Assembly (NCBI GenBank): GCA_002869605.1
Contig: PKUI01000170.1
Location: 7,007 to 71,006 of the forward strand
Length of the DNA: 64,000 bases
DNA from: Desulfuromonas sp.
GTDB lineage: Bacteria > Desulfobacterota > Desulfuromonadia > Desulfuromonadales > SZUA-401
Direction: 5' to 3'
The translations under genes and the position numbers were made by a program. The notes beneath the pieces were generated by a model that saw only the letters and a program-made list of their open reading frames with translations, searched no databases and had not been told where the DNA came from. This document shows, one piece after another, positions 18,678 to 27,871 of this stretch; positions within the stretch are counted from its first letter, which is position 1, and every line of letters begins with the position of its first letter.

Positions 18678-19034
18678 GTGCTAAGAATCGAACTCTTATT
18701 AGCAAGGCGACTCGCGAATCTTTACTGGAGTCCCTTTAGAGAAACCACAGGCTATTATTCGCTCAAATGGTCAGAGCTAAAGTCGCTGGCAGGCGACCAA
18801 ACCCTTAGAGATGATGAATTTAACGAACTCACAAGATACCTCTTGGAATTCGGATACTTAATTTCTCAAAGTAAAGATGGCGTTGTTATTTGGCATGGGT
18901 CTTTTATCGAACCAAAGGAAATCAGTGAGTATGCGCTGAACAATGCTCTGAAACTTGCACTAGATGAGGATGAAAATGAAATAGAGAATGAGTACCTAGA
19001 AGCCTTATCACTGAGGAATGATAATTCAGAGTGA
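18678..19034 (+). CDS. hypothetical island protein (118 aa)
   Basis: A 118-residue acidic protein starting at a GTG that follows AAGGAGAACAGA. The body has mixed helix/strand character with a winged-helix-like feel (SLKWSELKSLAG, FNELTRYLLEFGYL), and the C-terminus is strongly acidic. No signal peptide. First gene inside the island, directly downstream of the tRNA. No family recognised. Confidence 0.6.
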   Translation: MLRIELLLARRLANLYWSPFRETTGYYSLKWSELKSLAGDQTLRDDEFNELTRYLLEFGYLISQSKDGVVIWHGSFIEPKEISEYALNNALKLALDEDENEIENEYLEALSLRNDNSE

Positions 19035-19209
19035 TAGGGCTATATCTCAACCCCTATTCTCCCCGATCGGCAAGCGCCTCTCCACGAGTAAAAAGTCTGT
19101 GGTTAGACCCAAAAATGGTTTAGCCCGAACTGCTATAGTGCAACGGGAAGCATAAGCTGCATTGGACTCATGAATCAAATGCTAAGCTTGCATCACCAAC
19201 CCTTAGGAC

Positions 19210-20530
19210 GGGCCTGTAAGGGATTTTGTGTAAATGGCCCTGTCGGTCAGTAAGTCGGCATCCTGTCGCCGAAGATGATCGTAAACTGATTCAGTGCCGA
19301 TTTCCAGTTCCGGATCGGCATTGTCCATTTCTTCTCGATATTCTGTAGCGCAAGGTAGAGCAACTTGAGCATCGATTCGTCGTTCGGGAACGAACCTCGG
19401 TTCTTGGTCACCTTCCGTAGCGACATGTTGACCGATTCGATGGCGTTAGTCGTGTAGATCGCTTTGCGGATGTCCGTGGGGTACGAAAACAGCGGGGTTA
19501 GTCGCTCCCAGTTGCGTCGCCAAGAACGGCTGATCGTCGGGTGAGTGTCGTCCCACTTGACCGAGAACTCGTCCATGGCGATCTCGGCCTGCTCGATGGT
19601 AGGAGCCGAGTAGATGGCTTTCAGATCGGTGGCCACGGCTTTGCGCTGCTTCCACGAAACGTAGTTCAGGCTGTGTCGCACCATGTGCACCAGGCAGAGC
19701 TGAATTTGGGTATCTGGAAAGACCGACTCGATCGCTTCCGGAAACCCCTTGAGACCATCGACACAGGCGATGAAGATGTCCTTCACGCCCCGGTTCTGCA
19801 ACTCGGTAACGACCTGGAGCCAGAACTTAGCCCCCTCGGTTTCGGCGGTCCACATCCCGAGAACTTCCTTGAGGCCGTCGAGGTTGATACCGATGGCCAA
19901 GTAGACCGCCTTGTTGATGACTCGACCGTCCTGCCGCACTTTGATCCGGATGGCATCGAGATAGACGATGGGATAGACCTCGTCCAGGGGTCGATTCTGC
20001 CAGAGGGTGATTTCTTCCTGTACGGCCCGAGTCACCTGAGAGATCAGCGTCGGTGAGACCTCGACGCCGTACATCTCTTCCAGATGGGCTTGGATGTCAC
20101 GGGTGGTCATGCCTCGGGCATAGAGGGCGATGATCTTGTCGTCGAAGCCGGTGAAGCGGCTCTGCCCTTTGGGGAGAATGACCGGTTCGAAGGTTGCTTC
20201 CCGGTCGCGGGGCACGGTCAAATCAAGGTTGCCGAACTCGCCCTTGATGCGTTTCTGGTAGCTGCCATTGCGGGCATTGGTGGTTTTCTTGTCGGCGGTG
20301 GCGTTCTTCTCGTAGCCAAGATGTTCAGTCATCTCGGCCTGCATCGCCCGCTCCAGCAGTTGCTTGGTGAGTTGCTTGAGCAGCCCGTTCTCCCCGATGA
20401 GGTCTTCAGGATTCTTGTAATCCTTCATCAGCGAGTCGAGCAGGTCTTTCGGGATGGTCATCAGTCGTTCCTCCAGTGGTTACGGGTTGTAACCGACTGA
20501 GACCATTTACACAAAGTTTTTTACAGGCTC
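19210..20530. mobile_element. IS256-family insertion sequence
   Basis: Terminal inverted repeats of 28 bp (19210-19237 and 20503-20530) match at 23 positions, beginning G(G/A)GCCTGTAA and ending TTTGTGTAAATGG. They enclose one transposase gene. The 8-bp flanks on the two sides (CTTAGGAC and CACTTGCT) do not match, so no target duplication is seen. Its GC content is clearly higher than the surrounding island. Confidence 0.9.
19247..20461 (-). CDS. IS256-family transposase (mutator type)
   Basis: A 404-residue DDE transposase of the Transposase_mut family. Candidate catalytic acids lie in VYLDAIRIK, ACVDGLKGFPEAI and NAIESVNMSLRK, the usual family contexts. The N-terminal region (EMTEHLGYEK) is the typical DNA-binding part. 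Full length with no frameshift, so likely active. It fills the IS between its two inverted repeats. Confidence 0.95.
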   Translation of the reverse strand: MTIPKDLLDSLMKDYKNPEDLIGENGLLKQLTKQLLERAMQAEMTEHLGYEKNATADKKTTNARNGSYQKRIKGEFGNLDLTVPRDREATFEPVILPKGQSRFTGFDDKIIALYARGMTTRDIQAHLEEMYGVEVSPTLISQVTRAVQEEITLWQNRPLDEVYPIVYLDAIRIKVRQDGRVINKAVYLAIGINLDGLKEVLGMWTAETEGAKFWLQVVTELQNRGVKDIFIACVDGLKGFPEAIESVFPDTQIQLCLVHMVRHSLNYVSWKQRKAVATDLKAIYSAPTIEQAEIAMDEFSVKWDDTHPTISRSWRRNWERLTPLFSYPTDIRKAIYTTNAIESVNMSLRKVTKNRGSFPNDESMLKLLYLALQNIEKKWTMPIRNWKSALNQFTIIFGDRMPTY

Positions 20531-20674
20531 CACTTGCTGACCAGCGTTTTTTTGTTTTAAGCCCCTACTTTTCAACTGGCCATTATTGGGGGAACTTACG
20601 ATTACAATAACTGCATTGACGAACAATCGCACACTGGTTACTTAAAACTGCCCGCTGACCCTGAGAGTATACAG

Positions 20675-23236
20675 ATGGCTTCGCTTACAACTGGTTATAA
20701 AAAGAAGGCTCATGTCAAAAAATACCTGATTAGCGTTCTGCTCATTCTGTGGGCTTATAACTCCGTCTTCGCTGCAAACTTTGAACTAAACATCAAAGAA
20801 AAGCAGTGGTTGGACAAGCTCCCCCCCCTGCGCGTGGGAGTCTCAAACAGTTGGTTACCGATTAATTTTAAAGGCGATGATGCGACCCATCAAGGGATTG
20901 CTTCAGACTACATGAAATTGGTCAGTAAAAAACTCGGCCTCACGCTAAAGAGCACATTCGGTACATGGCAAGAACTGCAGAGCAAGATTAAGGCTGGAGA
21001 AATCGATCTTTTACCATCGGTAGCTTTTTCTAAAGAAAAGGTGGCCTATTTGGACTTCACCGAAGCTTATCTAGACATGCCAACAATTATCGCCACTCGC
21101 ATTGACGCCCCTCACTATCCGCATATTGACAACCTAAAAGAAGTCATTGTTGGAGTTGGCGAGAACTTTGCTATACATGCTCGGCTGAAACAAGATTACC
21201 CTGAGATTAACACTCGGGGATATACAACAATCGAAGATGCGGTTCTTGCCCTTGACTCTGGGGAAATCGACGCGCTAGTGACCAACGCAACGGTTTACAC
21301 ATACTTTCAGAACAAACACCGCCTTAAGACTTCCATTCATATTAACAACACAACTCAGTACACAGATAAAATAGCGATTGGTGTGCGCCACGAGCTGGCA
21401 CCCTTGGTGCCTCTTTTAAATCGGGCTTTGGCGGATATCTCTGACGACGAACGTGATTTGATCGTGGATAAGTGGGCCAATTTGAATATCCGCCACCACA
21501 TCGACTGGACTCTGGCTTGGCAGCTGGCTCTGCCGGTGGCAATATTCGTGCTGCTGATATTCTATTCGAACCGCAAGATGTCTGCTGAGATAGTAAAACG
21601 CAAAGAGTACGAAGAAAAGATTGTGTCGCAACAGAAACAACTTTTAGCTCTGTGGGGTATCTCATCGATGCTTGACGCAAGTATCAAAGAGATTTGTGAC
21701 CGCGTGCTGGCAGAGATTGTTGAGCTTACTGAAAGCCCTTACGGTTTTTACGGATTCCTGGACGAGCATGAGGATGTTATGACAATTCATAGTTGGTCTG
21801 AGCAGGCTATGAATGAGTGCGTCGTTCATAATCAGCCCTTGAAGTTTCCAATATAAAAGTCCGGTATCTGGGGCAATGCCATCCGCAGCAGGAGACCATT
21901 TATCCTTAATGACTATCAAAAAGAATGCGCCAACAAAAAAGGGGTTCCAGAAGGACATGTAACTCTGACAAGGGTTATGTCAGTCCCCATTATAGTCGAT
22001 GGGAAGATTCTTGCCCTTGGGGCTGTAGCCAACAAGAAGACTGAATATCAGGATGAGGATGCTAATCAGCTGTTAGCGTTCTTGAACAGTGCTCAGATTC
22101 TGGTGCAAAGGAATCAACTACAAAGCTCACTCAGAGATAGTGAGGGGTATTATCGTCTCTTGTTCGAAGAGGCGGCACATGGGACCGCAATTGCCGATGT
22201 AGCAACAGGCGAAATCATTTCCTGCAACCGTAAGCTGGCTGAAATGATTGGCAGGACAGTCGAAGAAATCATTGGTCAACATCAGTCTTTTATTCATTTC
22301 CCTCCAGATTCATCCATGATGGAATCCCAGAGTTATTCTAAACATATGAGAGATGAGGAAGGGAAAGTCATCGAAGACCAATTATTCCACAAAAATGGAC
22401 ACTTTATCGATGTAGAAATTGTGGCCAACCAACTTGATGTTTCAGGTAAAAAGGTTCTGCATGGTGTTTTCTATGATATTTCAGAGCGCAAAAAATTGAT
22501 GGAGGAGTATCGTCGTTCCGCACAACTCGCTGCCTTGGGGACTATTGCTGCAGGTGTTGCCCATGAAATCAACAATCCGATTCAGGGAATTATGAACTGT
22601 GCCTCGCTAATAGCAAGGAGCCTTGAGAACAAAGATAGAGTCAGCGATTTATCCCAGAAAATTTTGGGTGAAAGTAAGCGCGTCGCCAAAATTACTCAAG
22701 ATCTCCTCTACTATTCTAAAGATGCCCGAATCGAAATGAAAGAATCTGATATCTCCCAGATAATTGGCGGTGCCCTGACGCTGATATCGACTAAAATCAA
22801 ACATCAAGGGATTTCTTTGCAGGTTGAAATCCAGAAGAATCTCCCTCTTGTGACAATTCAGCCTCAAAGTATGCAACAAGTTATTTTGAACCTTATAGAT
22901 AATGCTGCTGATGCACTTGAGGAAAAACAAGATTCGCCAGATGGTAAAGTCATTGAGGTTAAAGTATTTCTCAATGAAGAGAACTCAAATAATGGTATTG
23001 AAATCGATGTAATTGATAATGGCTGTGGAATGGCTAAAGACGTTATGAGCCGGGCTCTCGAAGCTTTCTATACGACCAAGCCCTCATCGAAGGGAACTGG
23101 GCTTGGCCTTTCAATTGTCAATGACCTCGTCAACAAAAATGGTGGTAAACTTTTCATTGAAAGCGAGGAAGGCGTTTACACAAAAATCTCAATAATTATT
23201 CCTCTACCCAGAGCAGCACATAAAGTCAGACATTAA
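20675..23236 (+). pseudogene. hybrid sensor kinase (SBP-GAF-PAS-HisKA) interrupted by in-frame stop
   Basis: One 854-codon frame broken by a single TAA at 21854-21856; the reading frame is the same on both sides. Before the stop: N-terminal membrane/signal segment, bacterial solute-binding (SBP_bac_3) periplasmic domain (about 45-270), membrane helix (about 290-310), and the start of a GAF domain. After it: the rest of the GAF domain (GIWGNAIRSRRPFI.. to ..LALGAVANKK), a PAS domain, HisKA (GVAHEINNPIQGI) and an ATPase domain (GTGLGLSIV). The stop falls within the GAF fold, so neither piece is complete. The second piece could restart at 21977. A receiver gene follows 10 nt later. Confidence 0.85.
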
Positions 23237-23246
23237 GGCCAATCAT

Positions 23247-23636
23247 GTGCAAAAAAAATTAACAATAATGATTGTCGAAGATGAAGAGTCTATCCGTGAA
23301 TCGTTTAAGTTGTTTCTGGAGGACCTTGGTCATAATGTAATCACAGCTGACGCACCGCATCAGTGTGATGTTTACAAAGGGCACCAGTGCACTAGAAAAA
23401 AATCATGCACCGATGTACTCATCATTGACCACCACCTGCCAAACTTGCTGGGTTTAGATTTTATCGAGCAGTTGAAGGAACGTGGCTGCCAGGGAATAAT
23501 CTCCAATATGCTTTTAATGTCCGGCGATGCAACTAGTATCAATCCTGATCGAGCCAGAAATTTAGGTGTTACTGTTGTGCAAAAGCCTATGACATTTGAG
23601 TTTCTGGAAGGGTGGTTGAAAAACGTAAAGGTGTGA
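23247..23636 (+). CDS. single-domain response regulator with Cys-rich insertion
   Basis: A 129-residue receiver with acidic pair (IMIVEDEES), phospho-acceptor Asp in LIIDHHLPNL and the conserved Lys in VVQKPM. Between the second helix and third strand it has an unusual Cys-bearing insert (four Cys: HQCDVYKGHQC followed by KKSC). There is no output domain. GTG start at 23247, 10 nt after the broken sensor kinase, so it is probably that kinase's partner. The same insert occurs in the frameshifted receiver at 24816. Confidence 0.82.
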   Translation: MQKKLTIMIVEDEESIRESFKLFLEDLGHNVITADAPHQCDVYKGHQCTRKKSCTDVLIIDHHLPNLLGLDFIEQLKERGCQGIISNMLLMSGDATSINPDRARNLGVTVVQKPMTFEFLEGWLKNVKV

Positions 23637-23720
23637 CTAGGGTAGTGAAAGACTTTAAGCTAGAAAAAGTAGGATTTAAATAAAGGTTTCCTTTAGTTTA
23701 TACATACCCTCATTGAGTTA

Positions 23721-23900
23721 CTAATCACTTTTAAATACCTCTTTGATTATTCGAAGCGTCTCTTGCTCCGCAATTTCATGTGATGGATAAATAGGAGGTG
23801 TTGTCAAGGCGGGCTCAGTTGAGTCGTGAGGATAGTAGAGCTCAACAGAATAATACCCTGACGCATTATCTATATTAGTTTGTACTCTAAATCTCGACAT
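23721..23900 (-). CDS. small hypothetical protein (59 aa)
   Basis: A short frame from an ATG at 23900 (AAGGA about 10 nt upstream). It begins MSRFRVQTNIDNASGYY and continues YYPHDSTEPALTTPPIYPSHE, ending in a helical tail. The composition looks like a real folded small protein. Possibly co-transcribed with the receiver gene ending at 23939. Family not certain. Confidence 0.5.
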   Translation of the reverse strand: MSRFRVQTNIDNASGYYSVELYYPHDSTEPALTTPPIYPSHEIAEQETLRIIKEVFKSD

Positions 23901-23938
23901 TGATTAATCCTTCCCCTGAGTGTCTCATTTGTTGACGC

Positions 23939-24307
23939 TCATACTTTACTCAGCAACTCCTTTTTGGTTATGTACAGCAAGCTTTCATGCCTAATCGGCT
24001 TTGCAAGGTAATCACTGGCCCCTTGCATCCTGGCGGTAACAATCGCACGTGAGTTAAAGGCACCTGTGATCATAATAACCTTACAGGTAGGCTGTAGGGC
24101 CTTGATCACTTTAATTGCATCGAGGCCGTTATCATGGCCTAAATTGATGTCCAGATATAGCAGGTCATACTTCTCTTGCCTAAGTTGTTCTAGGCATGCT
24201 TTTAAGGTGTCGACGGTAGAAACATTGTACCCCGCATCCGTCAAAAACTCCTTAAAAGTAAAACGGATAGATTCTTCGTCATCTGCAATCAAAATATTAT
24301 TTGGCAT
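23939..24307 (-). CDS. single-domain response regulator (CheY-like)
   Basis: A 122-residue receiver: acidic pair DDEES, phospho-acceptor Asp in LLYLDINLGHDNG, conserved Thr in MITGAF and Lys in LAKPIRHE. It lacks the Cys insertion of its neighbours and any output domain. It lies on the opposite strand to the kinase/receiver pair, suggesting a separate signalling branch. Confidence 0.85.
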   Translation of the reverse strand: MPNNILIADDEESIRFTFKEFLTDAGYNVSTVDTLKACLEQLRQEKYDLLYLDINLGHDNGLDAIKVIKALQPTCKVIMITGAFNSRAIVTARMQGASDYLAKPIRHESLLYITKKELLSKV

Positions 24308-24815
24308 AAGACAGGCGAAGCTCCTTGTCTGAAGTATGATTTATAGATAGACAAAAATTACGCCAAAAAAATCTTTTCTACGTAAGTGCCCGTTAACAAG
24401 TAGGAAATACTCAAAAATATCCCGTCATACGAGAAAAACCTCCGTGTCAGTTGTGCCAAAAGTGCGCCCCTGTCACATGTTAAATGTCACAGCATCTCAT
24501 ATCTCATTCCCAATAGTGTTCCCCCTCTCATTCCCATAATTGAGATTTAAGGCCGAATAGTTGAGCGTTTACGTACAGAATATTGGAGCAATGGTAAAAT
24601 CGGCATGACTTTTGCCAAGAACTACGGTTATGGAGTATCTCTTTTATGCCATGTGCACATTATTAAAAAATGTGGGCTAGCAATTGGCTTGTGGTGGAGA
24701 CCTAACTTGGTTAAGTAGGGGGGGGGCAAAATTTTGAGGTTGTCTGTGTTTTGAATGATGGTGTTCCCAGAAAATTTTTCTTTGAAATTTTTTTTAAAAG
24801 GAGAGTTGCTCAACC
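24308..24815. other. island intergenic region, no firm gene
   Basis: 508 nt of AT-rich DNA. It contains a direct repeat of TCTCATTCCCA (24502-24512 and 24526-24536) and an open frame ending at 24719 (passing through YWSNGKIGMTFAKNYGYG) that may be a gene fragment. Nothing can be assigned. Confidence 0.4.
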
Positions 24816-25245
24816 ATGAAAATGCGCATTTTTGTTATTGATGATGAAGAGTGTATTCGAGATACGATGCAGTGGCATCTTGAGGATCAGGGCCATGAGG
24901 TTCTTACAGCCCACTGCCCGTTAATTTGCGACATTTATCAAGGGTATCATTGTAAATGAAGAACATGCCTGTGGTGACATCTTGTTCATTGACTACAAGA
25001 TGCCCAAAATGACGGGTCTAGATTTTATTGAATTAATGTCTAAAAGAGGCTGCAAAGGACATCCGAGCAATAAAATCATCCTGTCGGGCAACACTTCAGA
25101 GATTGATATGGAAAGAGTTCGTCAGGTTGGATGTCAAGTGATTCAGAAACCTGTTTCATTGGAGCAAGTGGATCAGTTTGTAGCTCAATGTCGGGAACGA
25201 ATTAAACCAACGCGTGAGTTAGCTGATTTGTCTAAAAAGACATAG
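24816..25245 (+). pseudogene. frameshifted Cys-insert response regulator
   Basis: Starts at ATG 24816 (AGGAGAG upstream) as MKMRIFVIDDEE and runs to a TGA after HCK. The receiver then continues in the +1 frame from about 24955 (EEHACGDILFIDYKMPKMTGLDF) through the Lys motif QKPVS to 25245. A single-base deletion within TGTAAATGAA explains the break. The two parts align along their whole length with the intact receiver at 23247, including the Cys-bearing insert (CDIYQGYHC). Probably a duplicated and decayed copy. Confidence 0.8.
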
Positions 25246-25548
25246 CGGCATATTTAAGTGGAATGCGCTAAAGTGTCAAAGGAGAAGCTTGTCCACGTCG
25301 GTAACTTAATCCAAGATGGAATCTTTCTTAAATGTCACCATATTTAAGAAGATCTCTAATCGGTTGTTTGTTTTGAAAAAAACTACACAGAAATAATCGG
25401 ATCATTCATCCATTAGCTTTACTATAAGCCACGGACTTATAGGAGACTTTCGGGCATTTTCTTATAAGTCCTGCAGAATGTCATTCTTGGATTATCTAAG
25501 GACTTATAAGAAGCTTTTTGCGGTGGAAATCTAATGAATCAGTGGGTA
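25246..25548. other. intergenic region beside integrase, with GGACTTATA repeats
   Basis: 303 nt without a gene. It holds three related motifs: GGACTTATA (25433-25441), its inverse in CTTATAAGTCC (25461-25471) and AAGGACTTATAAG (25498-25510). The spacing suggests protein-binding sites such as integrase arm sites or an excision-factor site, but this is inference. Confidence 0.45.
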
Positions 25549-26736
25549 TCAGATCTGAAAGTCGATACCTATTTGGCGGGTTTCCTTCTCGGGCAGTTTC
25601 AACACTTTTTCGGCTAAATACTCACTCCACTCGATTAACGCCTCCTGCATTTTGTCTTCATACCGATACCTGTTGTAGATAGCTGTCACACCTTGAGGGG
25701 TATGATTCAATACTCTGCCGATTACCTCGTTTGAATATCCTATCCTCGCAATACCTGTTGCAGCAGTTCTTCTTAGATCATGGGGCCTGAAATACTCTAT
25801 CCCCATGTGCTCTATTCCCCGCCTGTGTAGTGCATGAGCCATCGACAAGGAATCGATTGGTTTATCATCCCACCGAGTCTTAATGACGTATTCTTCGCTA
25901 TTCTCACCTATTAACTCCAAAGCCAATGCTGACAGGTACACTTTCTGAGTCTTACCGTTCTTCACTCGCTCCCCAGGTATGGTCCACCAGCTACCGTTGA
26001 TCTCAGATCGACTCATTTTAGCGACTTCACCTGGACGTTGACCTGTCACCAAAATCAACTTCATTCCCACCTTGAGCTTTTCGTACATTGAACTTTGATC
26101 TAAGCCGTACCAGAACTTTCTAATCTCCTCATCACTCAGCACTCGATCTCTTGCCCTATTCTTGGCTAATTGTTTCACGCCATTGATAGCAGAGAACTCG
26201 AGCAGGTCTCTCTCTACTGCAAAATTAAACATCTTCTTGATCAACCTGAGCGTGTTGTTTGATCCGATTGGTGCTCCTCGGTTGTACATTCGCTCTAGTA
26301 ACTCAATGACATCCTTTTTCCTGATTTCATCTGCGTGTCGATCTTTCCAGTAAGGAAGTACATCTTGATTCAATATTCGAATATCTTCTCTAAAGCTCTT
26401 CTTCCTTGGTTTTGCCCATTTGTCCAGATATACCTCTGCAAGCTTCCCTACGGTCAATTTCGAGTCATTGGGAGGTGGTTCTGCCAGAGGGTTCACCACC
26501 TGATCGACTAGATATTGTTTTTCACGTGCTCTTTTCCGGGCTTCTTTGATTGAAACTGCAGGGTATTTACCTAGATCAATCCAATTCTGTTGTTGCTCCC
26601 ATCGGTAAGTGAATTGCCACTTCCTCATACCTTTGGGAGAGATAATAATGTAGAGTCCGTCACCTTCAGTTTTGATCTTCCGACCCTTCTCGGGCAATGG
26701 AATATTCATGATCAACCTGTCGGTAAACTTCTCCAC
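25549..26736 (-). CDS. tyrosine recombinase integrase (P4/DUF4102 type)
   Basis: A 395-residue integrase with an N-terminal DUF4102-like domain (KIKTEGDGLYIIISPKG, FTYRW), a SAM-like core-binding domain, and a catalytic domain showing Arg (TGQRPGEV), HxxR (HDLRRTAATG), His (VLNHTP) and the nucleophile Tyr in AIYNRYRYEDK. This family typically inserts at tRNA 3' ends. The gene lies about 140 bp from the right attachment copy, distal to the intact tRNA, whereas P4-type integrases usually sit next to the intact tRNA. It appears full length and potentially functional. Confidence 0.93.
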   Translation of the reverse strand: MEKFTDRLIMNIPLPEKGRKIKTEGDGLYIIISPKGMRKWQFTYRWEQQQNWIDLGKYPAVSIKEARKRAREKQYLVDQVVNPLAEPPPNDSKLTVGKLAEVYLDKWAKPRKKSFREDIRILNQDVLPYWKDRHADEIRKKDVIELLERMYNRGAPIGSNNTLRLIKKMFNFAVERDLLEFSAINGVKQLAKNRARDRVLSDEEIRKFWYGLDQSSMYEKLKVGMKLILVTGQRPGEVAKMSRSEINGSWWTIPGERVKNGKTQKVYLSALALELIGENSEEYVIKTRWDDKPIDSLSMAHALHRRGIEHMGIEYFRPHDLRRTAATGIARIGYSNEVIGRVLNHTPQGVTAIYNRYRYEDKMQEALIEWSEYLAEKVLKLPEKETRQIGIDFQI

Positions 26737-26877
26737 AGCATCAAACTCAGACGCAATTTACTTAGCAATGATTTGGCAGTGAAAGACACTAAAACGGACA
26801 AAATGATGATATGGGAGAGAGAAGTGAAAATCAATATTTATGAGTTATTGCGAGCACTTAAGTGACCTAGACTACAT

Positions 26878-26951
<74 letters not shown>

Positions 26952-27421
26952 CTGTAGGCCTTTTTTTGCGCCGAATAGCAATGGATCTGGCCGCAGGAAA
27001 TGCGAAGGAGGATACTGGATAGGCCAAAGCCAGGGATTGAGGAAGGGCTATCGGTGTAAATGTCTAGGTTGTCTAGGAGGTAAAAATCAGGAAAATCCTG
27101 ATATACACGCTTTTAGAGATAACGTTATTATCAGTGATCAAATAAGTTATCTGTATTATTTGATATATAGGATTGGGGGTCGCAAATAAACCTCAATTAA
27201 TCAGCGTAACACCTTATGGCCTCGTTGGATTATAGCTTCGCCGATGGAACTCGTGGCCAATCAATCCGAGCATACGAGCGGGGTTGTAAAAAAAAACGAA
27301 TTGTGCAAAAATCACGATCCTGATAAATCTCGAGTGCTCTCATGGGAATTGGTGGCCTTTCCACCTTTCCCCAAAGTCATTAAAATATAACGCTGCTTAC
27401 AAAGCTTTCTAAGGAGGTCAC
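26952..27421. other. chromosomal intergenic region right of island
   Basis: 470 nt with no convincing gene. It contains the end of the duplicated tRNA terminator and a 9-bp inverted repeat (ATCAAATAA 27137-27145 with TTATTTGAT 27156-27164). The last bases provide a strong ribosome binding site (AAGGAGGT) for the gene at 27422. Confidence 0.4.
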
Positions 27422-27805
27422 ATGTTGCAATCTCTCTCAGAGAAATTCTTTATCGCTGCAATCCTGTTGTTGCTTGGAGTCTCTCCCTCCTTTGCAGCCG
27501 TTGCGGCTGGGCCAGACATCCAAGGGATCACCTTCGAAGATGTCAATTACGATGGTCTCGATGATGTACATATCCGGATCGCCTTTTCTGAAGAGGACAT
27601 CGAAAACTACGACATCCTTCAGACCAGCGATGGTAGCTATGTCACCGCCGCAGACCAGCCTTTGGCTGAGAAGGATTGGGACTTCAAGATCCTCGACGTC
27701 AACGAAGATGGCTACATCGATGTAGTCATTTCGGACGATGAAAGGGATACCTTCTACCTGAATAATGGTGACAACACCTTTAACATGAGACATTTGGATT
27801 ACTAG
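27422..27805 (+). CDS. secreted Ca-binding-like repeat protein (127 aa)
   Basis: Signal peptide (about 1-26, LLLLGVSPSFAAV) followed by a short acidic domain. It has two Asp-rich loops of FG-GAP/dockerin type (DVNYDGLDDVHI and DVNEDGYIDVVIS) that would fit Ca2+ coordination. Ribosome binding site AAGGAGGT. It lies just upstream of the radical SAM genes in the same direction and may belong to that system as an exported partner. No specific family assigned. Confidence 0.7.
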   Translation: MLQSLSEKFFIAAILLLLGVSPSFAAVAAGPDIQGITFEDVNYDGLDDVHIRIAFSEEDIENYDILQTSDGSYVTAADQPLAEKDWDFKILDVNEDGYIDVVISDDERDTFYLNNGDNTFNMRHLDY

Positions 27806-27871
27806 ATTTTTCTGGACACCCTCCAGTAATCGTTGCCAATCATGTCCCCCGTTTTTAAAAGAATTTGAATT

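Noticed and set aside
24502..24536. Short direct repeats (TCTCATTCCCA twice), considered as CRISPR or iteron
   Set aside because: Only two 11-nt copies, with a spacer of 13 nt; not enough for an array. No cas or replication gene is nearby.
24628..24813. 61-codon minus-strand frame in the island
   Set aside because: No ribosome binding site, odd composition, and it overlaps the upstream region of the receiver gene.
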